Source of the DNA: Candidatus Phyllobacterium onerii
GTDB taxonomy: Bacteria > Pseudomonadota > Alphaproteobacteria > Rhizobiales > Rhizobiaceae
Length of the DNA: 64,000 nt
Assembly (NCBI RefSeq): GCF_028331445.1
Contig: NZ_JAQMHX010000018.1
Location: 1 to 64,000 of the forward strand
Direction of reading: 5' to 3'
The notes under the pieces are model-generated. The model was not told where the DNA came from. It ran no database searches and was given only the letters and a program-made list of their open reading frames with translations. Positions 52,249 through 61,805 of the stretch are shown piece after piece; position 1 is the stretch's first letter, and each line of letters begins with the position of its first letter. The translations under genes and the position numbers were made by a program.

Positions 52249-52977
52249 ATGGGCATTTCAGATCAAAATATTCTTATCGTCGGCGGAGGGTCCGGGATGG
52301 GGCTGGCATTGGCGAGGTCTTGCCTCGCGGGTGGTGCGAAAGTCATTATTGTTGGACGGAACGCGGAAAAGCTCAAATCGGCAAGCAACGAGCTGGGGAA
52401 CCCGGCCGCGTTGCGTATCATTTCCGCCGATATCACACAGGAACGGCAAGTGGCCGATCTCTTTCAAAAGGTCGATCGCATTGATCATATCGTCAGTACC
52501 GCCGCCGATATTGAAGGAGCATATCAGCTTTTGCATTCGCTTGATCTACTGGCGGCGGAAAGGGTAGTGGCAAGCAAGTTCTACGGACCGCTGCTGCTGG
52601 CGAAATACGGAGCACCCGTGCTGTCCGCTTCAGGATCCCTCACGTACACGTCAGGAATTGCAGCCTATCGACCTTCCGCCCGTGGATCAGTTGTGGCTGC
52701 CGTGAACGCCGCCTTGGAAGGATTGGTCCGCGCACTCGCAGTGGAACTGGCACCGATCCGTGTGAACGCGGTTTCCCCCGGTTGGGTCGACACGGCAATA
52801 TGGGAGTTTGTCGCCGGGGATAGCAAAGATGCAACACTGCAGGCGATGGCTGAGCGCCTGCCTGTGGGGCGAGTGGGTCAGCCGGAAGACATCGCAGACG
52901 CCTTTTCATTCCTGATGGGCAACACGTTCACGACTGGAACGGTCTTGCATGTCGAAGGGGGACATAGGCTGATCTAG
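52249..52977 (+). CDS. Atypical short-chain dehydrogenase lacking the catalytic Lys
   Basis: This 242-aa SDR-fold protein has the cofactor motif GGGSGMGLALARSC at its N-terminus and an SDR C-terminus (RVNAVSPGWVDTAIWEFV, TTGTVLHVEGGHRLI). The usual YxxxK is YRPSARGS, so the Lys is missing, and the NAG motif reads STAADI. Ser-Gly of the active site (YTSGIAAY) is present. Related atypical SDRs keep the fold with altered chemistry. It is convergent with a LysR gene, and the stops overlap by 4 bp. Confidence 0.85.
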   Translation: MGISDQNILIVGGGSGMGLALARSCLAGGAKVIIVGRNAEKLKSASNELGNPAALRIISADITQERQVADLFQKVDRIDHIVSTAADIEGAYQLLHSLDLLAAERVVASKFYGPLLLAKYGAPVLSASGSLTYTSGIAAYRPSARGSVVAAVNAALEGLVRALAVELAPIRVNAVSPGWVDTAIWEFVAGDSKDATLQAMAERLPVGRVGQPEDIADAFSFLMGNTFTTGTVLHVEGGHRLI

Positions 52978-53867
52978 ACCCGACTAAGCCCCTCATTTGC
53001 AGCTGCCAACAAAAGCTTGAGCGTTGGTGGCTGCACCCGCCGTCGCCGCCAGACCATAACCAACGAGACGGCTTTTAAAGGTCCCGGCCATGGTATCCCA
53101 TTGACCTCGCCACGCTGAAGCGCATCGGCAACAGCAAGCTGCGGGACCAGACTTATACCGGCACCGCTCTTTACCAATTCGGCTATCGCCTGGATACTGC
53201 CTGCTTCCATTGCGAGTTTGGGCTGCATGATCCCGGCATCAGCGAACGCGTTGTCGAACAGTGACCGATAGACACATCCGACTTCCGTCGCCACAAAACT
53301 GGCCGAAGCGAGCTCGGCCAGCGTCCCGCTTTTCAATGCAAACTTGCCAGTTCTCGGCGTGATGAGGATCAACGGCTCGGTGGCGATCAACCGGTTTGCA
53401 AGCCGATGATCGAAATCACCTCGATCGAAACAAAAAACGGCGTCGAGCATACCTGTTTCCAGCTGCTGCATGAGATCTCCGCTGCCGGCCACTTTCAGGC
53501 GTATTGCGATCTCGGGGTATTTCCCTCGGAAATCGATCAGCCATTCGGGAAATTTCGAGCTTACGATCGTTGAAAGCGCGCCAATCGCAAGCGATCCCTG
53601 TTTCGAGCCGGCGACTGATGCAACAGCTGCACGGGCGTCGTCTGAAAGTGACAGTATCTCATCGGCATAGGCGAGCAGCGTGTGGCCGGCCGGAGTCAGC
53701 TCAAGCCCTCTCGTGGACCTGACGAACAGTTGTGCTGCCAAGTCGGCTTCAAGTGCCTGGACTTGGTCGCTGGCCGCGGATTGGGAAAGGTTAATGTCTC
53801 TCGCAGCATGGGTTATGTTTCGGTTGCGGGCGACCGCCTGGAATGTCTTGAGTAATCTGGGATGCAT
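52974..53867 (-). CDS. LysR-family transcriptional regulator
   Basis: This 297-aa LysR regulator has an N-terminal helix-turn-helix (LLKTFQAVARNRNITHAARD, INLSQSAASDQVQALEADLA) and an effector domain (about 90-295, GSLAIGALSTIVSSKFPEWL). It is convergent with the SDR gene. A 17-bp inverted repeat just upstream is a likely autoregulatory site. Confidence 0.9.
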   Translation of the reverse strand: MHPRLLKTFQAVARNRNITHAARDINLSQSAASDQVQALEADLAAQLFVRSTRGLELTPAGHTLLAYADEILSLSDDARAAVASVAGSKQGSLAIGALSTIVSSKFPEWLIDFRGKYPEIAIRLKVAGSGDLMQQLETGMLDAVFCFDRGDFDHRLANRLIATEPLILITPRTGKFALKSGTLAELASASFVATEVGCVYRSLFDNAFADAGIMQPKLAMEAGSIQAIAELVKSGAGISLVPQLAVADALQRGEVNGIPWPGPLKAVSLVMVWRRRRVQPPTLKLLLAAANEGLSRV

Positions 53868-53889
53868 CTAAGCGAAGTCCGTTAAGTTC

Positions 53890-53906
53890 TGTGTTCTCAT
53901 AACACA
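53890..53906. promoter_or_regulatory. LysR-box candidate upstream of the LysR gene
   Basis: TGTGTTCTCATAACACA has 6-bp perfect arms, a 5-bp spacer and the T-N11-A pattern. It lies 22 bp upstream of the LysR start codon, the usual place for an autoregulatory site. Confidence 0.5.
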
Positions 53907-54393
53907 ATTCGATTTTTCGTCCAGTTCGGGGAGCGCGAATGCGCTGGTCTTCGATGTGCCATTCCCATAGCAAAGCCAGCCCGCTGACGTTCGCGGGTCT
54001 TCGGCCACCACTCGCTTGAAACAAGGGAGAATGAGGAACGAATTTGTATCGTCGGCGGTCCAGGTGACCCTTCGCAAGCAAATCAAGGAATTGAGGGAAC
54101 GGGACGAGCGCCGGATGCCAACCTGGGTTGGCTTTTCAGTCCCTTCAACTCGCGGTCATGGGCCCGATAGGGTTCGTAATTCTCTTGCTGTTTGGGTTTG
54201 TGGTAGCCTTCCGGGGTTATAGTCGTGAACCGGGGCCGCCGTGCTTTTCATTGTATCGCTATTTTTGTTGGTCGGGTCCCAGTTCCGATTTCTGCAGGAT
54301 TATAAAAATGTCTTTGAGCGAGCTGGACCATCATCATTGAGTGCGATGGCGCGCACAGACTCACGATGTTACAATGCCTTGGGAGAATTAAAG
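53907..54393. other. Stretch with broken hydrophobic frames
   Basis: No intact gene. On the plus strand successive frames give hydrophobic segments (IGFVILLLFGFVVAF from the frame at 54128; VLFIVSLFLLVGSQFRF from the frame at 54241) interrupted by frame changes. This could be a decayed small membrane-protein gene or the 5' region of the outer-membrane protein gene that follows. Confidence 0.3.
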
Positions 54394-55206
54394 ATGGCTA
54401 TGGTCAGGAACTGGCTTTCCATCCCGGTCGCTACGGTCACGCTGCTGGGGATGAATTGTGGCGCTTGGGCACAGGACTCAAGCGAAGACCTTGCCAAGAA
54501 ACTGTCAAATCCGATCGCGTCGCTGATTAGTGTGCCGTTTCAGTTCAACTACGACAGTGGCTACGGTCCAAACGACGGCGAGAAATACTATGTCAACGTT
54601 CAGCCTGTCATTCCATTCACGCTGAACGAGAACTGGAACGTCATTTCGCGAACCATTCTGCCGATCGCCTGGCAGGACGACATTGCCGGACCATCTGGCG
54701 ATCAGTTCGGTTTGGGGGATATCACCCAAAGCCTGTTCTTCTCGCCGAAGAAGCCAACCGCTTCCGGCATCATCTGGGGCGTTGGTCCAGTCTTTCTTTT
54801 GCCGACTGCTACCGACGATTTGCTTGGCGGTGAAAAGTGGGGCGCGGGGCCAACCGCCGTTGTCCTCAAACAGGATGGCCCATGGACCATTGGTGCGCTG
54901 ACAAACCACATCTGGTCGTTCGCGGGTGATGATGATCGTGAGGACATAAACGCCACCTTCCTGCAGCCATTCATTTCCTACACCACACCAAAGGCCTGGA
55001 CGTTTGCTCTCAACACCGAAAGCACCTACAATTGGCAGACAGAAGATTGGTCCGTCCCAATTAACTTCGTGGTATCCAAGCTGGTGAAGGTCAACAAACA
55101 GCCGATTCAACTTTCGGCTGGTGTGCGCTATTGGGCCGATAGCACCGACAATGGACCGGATGGATTCGGCGCGAGGCTAGCGGTGACATTTCTTTTCCCA
55201 AAATAA
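54394..55206 (+). CDS. Outer-membrane beta-barrel transporter-like protein
   Basis: This 270-aa protein has a Sec signal peptide (LSIPVATVTLLGMNCGAWA, cleavage before QDS) followed by an antiparallel beta-barrel pattern: FQFNYDSGYGPNDGEKYYVN, VISRTILPIAWQDDI, FGLGDITQSLFFSPK, and a final aromatic strand ending in TFLFPK. It matches a common family of putative outer-membrane transporters often labelled neuromedin U-like. The start at 54394 has GGGAGA upstream. Cargo unknown. Confidence 0.8.
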   Translation: MAMVRNWLSIPVATVTLLGMNCGAWAQDSSEDLAKKLSNPIASLISVPFQFNYDSGYGPNDGEKYYVNVQPVIPFTLNENWNVISRTILPIAWQDDIAGPSGDQFGLGDITQSLFFSPKKPTASGIIWGVGPVFLLPTATDDLLGGEKWGAGPTAVVLKQDGPWTIGALTNHIWSFAGDDDREDINATFLQPFISYTTPKAWTFALNTESTYNWQTEDWSVPINFVVSKLVKVNKQPIQLSAGVRYWADSTDNGPDGFGARLAVTFLFPK

Positions 55207-55399
55207 ATACTCGGCATTTCCCAAGTTGCCCCATCGTAAAATGTCAACATTTGCGGCGCGAATTCAACCGTTGAAAGGAGAATGAGAGACGCCCCATGGT
55301 GCAAAGCCCACATAGCTTGTCGGCAGCGGTGGACTATGAGGGCGTTTCGTGACCGTCTTAATAAACGGTCCAACGATCACAATCGGACGAGGTTTGAAT

Positions 55400-55975
55400 A
55401 TGCCGCCAACACCTGAGAATATCCTCTCGTTCGAGACCTCGGCCGATCTTGCGTCCTGGCTGGACAAGAATCATAAGGATGCGCGCGAAATCTGGGTCCA
55501 GATTTTTAAGAAGGGGTCCGGCAAGCCGTCCGTCTCTTGGGTCGATTGCGTTGTGGAGGCTCTGGCTGTCGGCTGGATCGACGGTCAGAAAAAACCGTTT
55601 GATGACCTGTCCTATCTCCAGCGCCTCTCCCCAAGAAGTCCGACCTCGAACTGGTCGAAGAAGAACCGTGAACACGCCGAGCGTCTGATTGCGGATGGGC
55701 GCATGACACCGACCGGCCGTCGTCATGTAGATGCTGCTAAACGTGACGGTCGTTGGGAAAACGCCTATTCAGGGTCTTCTGACATGACGATCCCGCAGGA
55801 CTTTATGGACGCTCTCGATACTATCCCGGCGGCGAAAGCCTTTTTTGCGACTCTCGATCGTAAAAACCTCTATCCGATCTACTATCGGCTCCACACTGCA
55901 AAGCGCCCAGAAACACGCGCAAAACGGATGCAGAGCATGCTGGAGCAACTCGCAAGGGGGGAACGATTTCACTGA
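55400..55975 (+). CDS. YdeI/OmpD-associated family protein
   Basis: This 191-aa cytoplasmic protein matches the YdeI/YdhG-like family: FETSADLASWLDKNHKDARE, IWVQIFKKGSGKPSVSW, CVVEALAVGWIDGQKK, TSNWSKKNREHAERLIADG. The family is linked by annotation to bacteriocin or peptide resistance, with no firm biochemical role. The start at 55400 follows CGAGG; an upstream in-frame ATG adds 17 atypical residues. Confidence 0.85.
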   Translation: MPPTPENILSFETSADLASWLDKNHKDAREIWVQIFKKGSGKPSVSWVDCVVEALAVGWIDGQKKPFDDLSYLQRLSPRSPTSNWSKKNREHAERLIADGRMTPTGRRHVDAAKRDGRWENAYSGSSDMTIPQDFMDALDTIPAAKAFFATLDRKNLYPIYYRLHTAKRPETRAKRMQSMLEQLARGERFH

Positions 55976-56142
55976 CCGCCTATCGTCCCCTAAGTATGCG
56001 GAAATCATCAATAACGTTGATGTATTTAAACCCGTCAGGACTCGTTCAAGCATTTGAGGCGGTCGGCTTTTTCGGGTTCTCAGTTTGACCGGACGAGTAT
56101 CTTCTATAAGATGCTGTAACCCCGGAGCGCAGCGCGGAACAG

Positions 56143-56877
56143 TCATTCGTTTGCAAATGGCTTTAGCCGCAATCGGCTCCGATGGTCACGCGGACCCGGT
56201 GCCCCTGAAGGAGCCACGCCCCGGAAATAGGATTTCTGCCATTTGTCGCGCGCGGCCTGTGAAGCCGGATCCGCCAGCGTCGTATTGAAGGTGTTACGGC
56301 TCTCCATCCAGGACTTATACTCTCTTTCGAGCTCCGGATTCTCGGAAAGGCCCCGGATTTCCGGCATGAGGCTTTCGAGGTTTCCGCGGGCAAGGGGGAA
56401 GAGGTGGCAGAAGGGCTCATCTCTGTTGAAATACACTTTCTGATATGGGCGCGTGAATCTCCAGTTCATGGTGAACGTATACGGTGACCAGTCGGTCTCG
56501 ATAATTCCCGAAAGCGGCGCTATCGCGTCTTTGGGCCGATTGATGGGGCCGGTCACAAATAGGTCCGATCCCGGCTCCGTCCGGAAAAGGCAAGGGACAT
56601 GAAATGTCAGAATTCCCTCGCCGAAATGGCTGACGGCGGGCGGGATGGTGCCGGATGCTGACCTGATACGGATAGAGTCCGGGCCTTTACGGCCGTCCCA
56701 GACGGCTGAAAACGCTACTGTGCACAGGATTTCCCACCCGTGGGCATTGGCAATATTGAGGGGCAGGCAACGGTAGGCAAAGCGCTGGTCGGTGTTGTCC
56801 ATCCAATCGCGCTCAACAGGTGCTGGACGAATGCGTAAGTCGTGACCGTCGATGACATAGGCGGTAAGACGCTTCAT
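56143..56877 (-). CDS. DUF6065-like protein
   Basis: This 244-aa soluble protein without signal peptide begins with a strongly patterned segment (RPAPVERDWMDNTDQRFAYR, CLPLNIANAHGWEILC) that I recognise from a conserved uncharacterised family (DUF6065). Further conserved-looking blocks are HFGEGILTFHVPCLFRTEPG and the end of the domain around NWRFTRPYQKVYFNRDEPFC. Relatives often occur near other tailoring or secretion genes, but no activity is known. It follows the autotransporter gene by about 70 bp on the same strand. Confidence 0.65.
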   Translation of the reverse strand: MKRLTAYVIDGHDLRIRPAPVERDWMDNTDQRFAYRCLPLNIANAHGWEILCTVAFSAVWDGRKGPDSIRIRSASGTIPPAVSHFGEGILTFHVPCLFRTEPGSDLFVTGPINRPKDAIAPLSGIIETDWSPYTFTMNWRFTRPYQKVYFNRDEPFCHLFPLARGNLESLMPEIRGLSENPELEREYKSWMESRNTFNTTLADPASQAARDKWQKSYFRGVAPSGAPGPRDHRSRLRLKPFANE

Positions 56878-56947
56878 GAGGTGAAACTTGCCGTTCGAAT
56901 TTCAGGTTTGGACTGGCGCACAAGCGCCAGTCACTAATTGCAATCGT

Positions 56948-59617
56948 CTACCAGGTGATCTTAAGGCCGATTTCGCCGCCGAAAGAATTGTTCTCCGCAC
57001 CATCGATGTCGAACGAGTAGCTGACATCGCCGAAAGCGGCAACATTCTCGCTGATCTGGTAGGCTCCGCCGCCGTTGACTTCGAGCCAGGTTCCCTCGGT
57101 TTGCGTCACCAGCGGCGTCGTGTTGAAAGTTACTGTCTGATCGGCCGAGAACCCATGCCACAGGTTAAGCCCCACATGAGCCAAGGCCTGACCGGTGGTG
57201 TATTGAAGACGCGCACCCAGTCGTCCCGTGAAGGCGTCAAAGGTATCATGGGTGATGTCGGAGAACTGGTCGTGGGTGTCATCGAAATCGATGCGCTGCC
57301 AGATCAATTGCGCCTGCGGCTCGATGGTCCAACCGTTGGCGATGGTGAACGGCAGACCAGTTTCGGCCGAGGCGGCAAAGCTGGTTCCGTCAACGTCGGA
57401 TTCGATCCCGCGATTCGACTGGCTGGTGCCGCTGAGCCATCCGTACTTGGCGATGACATCCAGGTACCAGCCGCTTGGTGCCGTGCGTGTCCAGTATGCG
57501 GCAATGCTGTCTTCGTTCAGATCAAGGCTGCCGGCAGCAAGGTTGATGCGGCCCAAGACGTTGCCGCTGATGTCACCGGATGCTTCGGCGTGAGTGTAGA
57601 ACAGTCCAAAGCGGTCGATGTGGCCGTTTTCGTGTTCTATGCCAACCAGATCACTGCCGATCTGTAGGCCCCAATAGTTCCCGTCGAAACCCGGTCCTAT
57701 TTCCAGTCCGGCCACACTAAGGGTTGCGTCGGCACCAAGGTCGCTCTGCGCGCCGAATACACGGCCCCAGACGGCTGGCGGCGGGGTTCTGTCCTCCGGC
57801 ACGTCGGCACCCTGTGGCTCGGCAGCCGAATAAATCAGCGCACCGTCGCCAATCAGCAGCGACTGGTCGCCACGCCGCTGGTGGAAAGTCCCGATCGTCA
57901 TCAGCCCCATTCTCTGGGCCACCAGCGGTGCGATCACTTGTCCTGGGACCTCCGGACGAACGTTCGGAATTGGCGGCTGAGGTGGAGGTGTCGGCCCCGG
58001 CGGCGGCGGAGGTGGAGGTGGAGGTGGAGGTGGAGGTGGCGGAGGAGGTGGAGGTGGCCCCGGCGGTGGCGGCCCCGGTGGAGGAGGCGGTGGAGGCGGT
58101 GGCGGAGGCGGTGGAGGAGGTGATACCGTATTCCGCAGGAACCAGTCACTGTCGGTTTCGGCTGAAGCGGTCGCGCCGCCACGGAACAACAGGTATTCAA
58201 ACGGACCGGCGGCCACTGGTCCGCCCAGCGCAAAAGCACCTGCCGTTGTGGTGCCCCCGTTGATTGCATCAACGACCAGGATACCGTTGCCGTTCGTCAG
58301 AGCGCCGGGACCGTCGACGTTGGTAACCAAGATGTTTGTCGCGCCGCTTCCCTGGCCAGTGTCGATGATAAGCTTATCGGAAGGGGACCCGTCTGTATCA
58401 AGATATGTGTGAAGCCATAGCGCTCCGCTTTGGCCGATATAATTGCCGTGGATCGTGAAGGTATCGTGTAATGATGTGCCGGCACCGGGAACGTCATTGG
58501 TGAGATCGATGACCCCGGCATTGTTCACCGTCACTAGTTGGGAAGAATCAAACGGCACGATGCCATACCCGAAAGAATTTCCAGCCTCGATTCTGCTGGT
58601 GGCATCGATTGATATGGTACCGGTTCCGGTCGCGGAATCGCCCAGCGTCAGAAGGCCCGTCGTATAAATGAACGCCAGCCGAGACTGATTGATAACATTG
58701 ATCGTTTCCCAGTTAACGAGATTTGACGGATGGTCGCCGCCCTGAGAGCCGTCGTCGTTGGTCGTGCGCTCCCAGTTGAGGGTGTCGTTTCCAAGGCCAC
58801 CATCGATTATCTTTCCTGCGGTAAGGTTTGCCTGGGAGAGAAATCCGAAATTGGCGACATCATCACCGCTACCCATCTGGACAGTCGCGGCGACGTTCCC
58901 GACAAGCCAGGTGAACTGATCGTCACCTGCGCCCATGTCGACTGTGGTCTGGACAGTCCCGGCAATCAACCCCAAAGTGTCATTGCCGTCCCCCAGACTG
59001 ATCGAACCCGCGAAAAAGCCGTTGTTGAGCACCGTGTCGTTAGATGTCCCGGTGCTCGTGACGCCGTTCTGAACGTCGCCTTCACCGAAATTTACGATGA
59101 CGTTGGTGCCCACGCCCCCAAGCAGAATGTTCCCGTCGATCAGGCCGCGGTTATCCAGCCTGAAGCTGTCGTTGTCGGTAGCGACGAGGCCATTGGTCAG
59201 CGTGCCTTGGTTGTTCAGAACGCTTGTGCCGGGACCGGTGATCGAGACGTCGCTGGTAAAACTCGCGGTGGGGTCGGCATTGATCGTAACGGATTGTCCC
59301 GTGAAGGTGGGACCAGGCCCCGTACCCGAGCAGTTGTACACTCCGGATCCCGGAGTCGTTTCCACGCAATCGGCATACGCCCTCAAATCGGCCAGACACA
59401 CAAGCGCGATCGAAGCTACGGATTGAAGAAGCAATTTGCGCGCGACACGTCGGCTTGGGGGCACCTGTCCTAAAGCGCTAGTAGTCGCACAGCATCTGAG
59501 TTTGCTTGGCCAGTTACCGTTGGAAGAGCCAGCCCTATGATGTCGGGAACCGCCCTGATGTCCAGCGCCTGGTGAACAGATTCGTTTGCATGCGCACTCG
59601 TTCCACTGGCGAACCAT
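56948..59617 (-). CDS. Classical autotransporter with polyproline linker
   Basis: This 889-aa type Va secreted protein has a long N-terminal extended signal region (about 1-82; hydrophobic core LLLQSVASIALVCLADLRAY). The passenger of about 450 residues is Gly/Asn/Asp-rich and should form a beta-helix (TLTNGLVATDNDSFRLDN, GDGNDTLGLIAGTVQTTVD). A linker of about 50 residues is almost purely Pro/Gly. The C-terminal autotransporter barrel (about 610-889) ends in GGEIGLKITW with the terminal aromatic residue. The ATG at 59617 has GGGGGG 8 bases upstream. No protease motif was seen in the passenger; adhesin-type function is likely. Confidence 0.9.
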   Translation of the reverse strand: MVRQWNECACKRICSPGAGHQGGSRHHRAGSSNGNWPSKLRCCATTSALGQVPPSRRVARKLLLQSVASIALVCLADLRAYADCVETTPGSGVYNCSGTGPGPTFTGQSVTINADPTASFTSDVSITGPGTSVLNNQGTLTNGLVATDNDSFRLDNRGLIDGNILLGGVGTNVIVNFGEGDVQNGVTSTGTSNDTVLNNGFFAGSISLGDGNDTLGLIAGTVQTTVDMGAGDDQFTWLVGNVAATVQMGSGDDVANFGFLSQANLTAGKIIDGGLGNDTLNWERTTNDDGSQGGDHPSNLVNWETINVINQSRLAFIYTTGLLTLGDSATGTGTISIDATSRIEAGNSFGYGIVPFDSSQLVTVNNAGVIDLTNDVPGAGTSLHDTFTIHGNYIGQSGALWLHTYLDTDGSPSDKLIIDTGQGSGATNILVTNVDGPGALTNGNGILVVDAINGGTTTAGAFALGGPVAAGPFEYLLFRGGATASAETDSDWFLRNTVSPPPPPPPPPPPPPPPGPPPPGPPPPPPPPPPPPPPPPPPPPGPTPPPQPPIPNVRPEVPGQVIAPLVAQRMGLMTIGTFHQRRGDQSLLIGDGALIYSAAEPQGADVPEDRTPPPAVWGRVFGAQSDLGADATLSVAGLEIGPGFDGNYWGLQIGSDLVGIEHENGHIDRFGLFYTHAEASGDISGNVLGRINLAAGSLDLNEDSIAAYWTRTAPSGWYLDVIAKYGWLSGTSQSNRGIESDVDGTSFAASAETGLPFTIANGWTIEPQAQLIWQRIDFDDTHDQFSDITHDTFDAFTGRLGARLQYTTGQALAHVGLNLWHGFSADQTVTFNTTPLVTQTEGTWLEVNGGGAYQISENVAAFGDVSYSFDIDGAENNSFGGEIGLKITW
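57985..58125 (-). repeat. Polyproline-coding CCN/GGN tract
   Basis: A low-complexity tract inside the autotransporter gene is built from CCACCT/CCGCCA-type triplets (read GGTGGAGGTGGC on the plus strand). It encodes runs of Pro broken by single Gly. Such a tract is prone to slipped-strand length change. In protein terms it is a stiff rod between passenger and barrel. Confidence 0.85.
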
Positions 59618-59993
59618 GGATCGATCCCCCCAAGACTTGCTTCGCTCAATCTAAGTAGAACGATTTAATCCTGTCAACTTTCGAAGTGAAAAAACAATAT
59701 GTTGTCGAATGCAGTGTGTTTTTCAGGCAACATTTTTGCTTTTTGATAAAGACACTTCGAGAGTGACGACTCCAGCGGCGGTTCTGCTGATAATGCTTAA
59801 TCGAACAGCCAAAATTCATGTAAAATGGACCCAACTATTCTGCGAAAAGAAACCAGCTATTCTCAAAGCTGGCGGAGCATACCGTAGTTGATGCCGCTGG
59901 CATTAAACATGTTGCCCCTGATACGGAAACTTGATGAAGCACCTCCCGTGAGGTGCTCCGATTCTGTTTGGCGCTGCTCGTTGGCGTTTGTGA
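59618..59993. other. AT-rich intergenic stretch before the autotransporter gene
   Basis: This segment of about 375 bp is markedly AT-rich. It holds the upstream region of the autotransporter gene at one end and the 3' flank of the arylsulfatase gene at the other. No reading frame is convincing. A hairpin near 59938 is listed separately. Confidence 0.4.
59938..59957 (-). terminator. Terminator-like hairpin after arylsulfatase gene
   Basis: AGCACCTC/GAGGTGCT is a perfect 8-bp stem with a 4-nt loop, 37 bp past the arylsulfatase stop. Read leftward it is followed by TCATCAAGTTT, only a weak T-run. It probably ends arylsulfatase transcription. Confidence 0.55.
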
Positions 59994-61568
59994 CTACTTC
60001 CCACCGCCCATTGAGTTGAGTGACTCTTGCAAGCTCTCTTGTATCTGGTCGATCGAGAAGCTCGCAGGGCGTTGAGCTGGGGGGTACTCTTTGAAGGTCG
60101 CTAAGAACTTCCCTGCCGCTGCCTGCGCGGGAACCACCAAGTAGGCGTGCGTGAAAACCCAGTCCCAGTAGGTATTCGATGTGATGTCGGCTTTCTCGTA
60201 TGGATCGGCTCGCAGGTCGAACATTTTCGGGACGCGCAGCTTGGTGAAAGGCTCTGCCCAGATTTGCATAGTGCCGATTGCCCGCTGCTCCTCGAAGACC
60301 AGCTTCCAGTTCTCGTAGCGGAGCGCGACGAGATCCCCATCGTCGTTAAAGTAGAAAAACTCTTGACGTGCGCTGTTTGGAGACTTGCCGGTCAGGTAGT
60401 CCAGCTGGTTGTATCCGTCGAGGTGGTTTTTATAGTTCTTGCCGTCGATCGCCGTTCCTTGCAGTAACTGTTCCTTGATATCAGTGTCGCCGACGGCCGC
60501 GAGCAGGGTTGGGAACCAATCTAGACCGGAGACAATGCCATTTAGCTGGGTTGCCGGTTTGATGTGCCCCGGCCAGCGGATCATTGCAGGGACCCGAAAC
60601 GCACCCTCCCAGTTCGTGGTCTTCTCGTTGCGGAAGGGCGAGTTGCCCGCATCGGGCCAAGTGTTCTCATGTGGACCGTTGTCGGTTGTGTAAACAACAA
60701 TCGTATTGTCAGCCAAGCCCATATCGTCGAGCGACTTCAGCACCTCACCGATCACCGCATCATGTTCGACCATGCCGTCGGCATATTCGGTTGGCCTTGT
60801 CAGGCCCGGCGGACTGCGGTGGTCGGCGCGCACATGCGTGCGAGCGTGCATGCGTGTGGTGTTAAACCACGTGAAGAACGGTTTGCCCGCATCATTCTGT
60901 CGTTTCATGAAGTCAATGGCGGCGGCAGACGTTTCATCGTCGATGGTCTCCATCCGCTTTCGATTTAGTGCCCCCGTATCCTCGATCTTGCCGTCGGCAG
61001 AAGCCTTGATGACACCGCGCGGACCAAACTGCTTCCGAAAGTTCGGGTCTTGTGGGTAATTGCCGTCCTCAGGCTCTTCCTCCGCGTTCAAGTGGTAAAG
61101 GTTACCAAAGAACTCATCGAAGCCATGGTTGGTCGGCAGGAACTCGTCACGATCGCCCAGGTGGTTTTTACCGAACTGGCCAGTAGCGTAGCCCACGTTT
61201 TTGAGTGCCGAGGCGATAGTCACATCGGTAGCCTGAAGGCCGATGGGCGCACCAGGCAGGCCGACCTTGGAGAGCCCGGTGCGCAGCGTCGACTGACCGG
61301 TGATGAAAGTTGAGCGACCAGCAGTGCAGCTCTGTTCTGCGTAGTAGTCAGTGAAGATCGCTCCCTCTTGAGCGATGCGATCAATGTTAGGGGTCCGATA
61401 CCCCATAACGCCCATCGTGTATGCCGAGACGTTGGTCTGGCCGATGTCGTCGCCAAAGATAACGAGGATGTTCGGCTTGTCGGGTGGCGTTTTTGCGCTA
61501 TCTTGGGCATAGGCTGAACTGCTTAGGAGCAGCAGCCCGAGCGCTGCAAGTTTGCCAGAAAATTTCAT
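59994..61568 (-). CDS. Periplasmic arylsulfatase (type I, formylglycine)
   Basis: This 524-aa alkaline-phosphatase-superfamily sulfatase hydrolyses sulfate esters. It has a Sec signal peptide (KLAALGLLLLSSSAYAQ), metal ligands in PNILVIFGDDIGQTNVS, the formylglycine signature C81-T-A-G-R85 (QSCTAGRSTFITGQSTLRTG) and VYTTDNGPHENTWPDAG. The start at 61568 has GGAGG 8 bases upstream; the frame is open further but lacks homology. No formylglycine-generating enzyme gene is visible nearby, so activation depends on a gene elsewhere. It would release sulfate from host or algal sulfate esters. Confidence 0.93.
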   Translation of the reverse strand: MKFSGKLAALGLLLLSSSAYAQDSAKTPPDKPNILVIFGDDIGQTNVSAYTMGVMGYRTPNIDRIAQEGAIFTDYYAEQSCTAGRSTFITGQSTLRTGLSKVGLPGAPIGLQATDVTIASALKNVGYATGQFGKNHLGDRDEFLPTNHGFDEFFGNLYHLNAEEEPEDGNYPQDPNFRKQFGPRGVIKASADGKIEDTGALNRKRMETIDDETSAAAIDFMKRQNDAGKPFFTWFNTTRMHARTHVRADHRSPPGLTRPTEYADGMVEHDAVIGEVLKSLDDMGLADNTIVVYTTDNGPHENTWPDAGNSPFRNEKTTNWEGAFRVPAMIRWPGHIKPATQLNGIVSGLDWFPTLLAAVGDTDIKEQLLQGTAIDGKNYKNHLDGYNQLDYLTGKSPNSARQEFFYFNDDGDLVALRYENWKLVFEEQRAIGTMQIWAEPFTKLRVPKMFDLRADPYEKADITSNTYWDWVFTHAYLVVPAQAAAGKFLATFKEYPPAQRPASFSIDQIQESLQESLNSMGGGK

Positions 61569-61805
61569 TGATCGAGCCTCCGATGTGCTGATTGTGACTG
61601 GACAAATCCCACGCTTTACCCCCAAGCGCGGTCTACAAACGGTGCCGCAGACCCAGTCGATGCAAAAGTACGTTACGGTAAATTCGAACGTAAACGCCCT
61701 GTATTCTGGCTCCGGATGATGCAATTAAGAGATCGCACGTCAGACCTGAGAAAAGGGTTAGAAGATTTGAAAAAAATATATACCAGTCCAAGCGGGCAGG
61801 CGAGA

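Noticed and set aside
57724-58263. Plus-strand frame rich in Val-Glu repeats
   Set aside because: It is the complement of the polyproline tract of the autotransporter.
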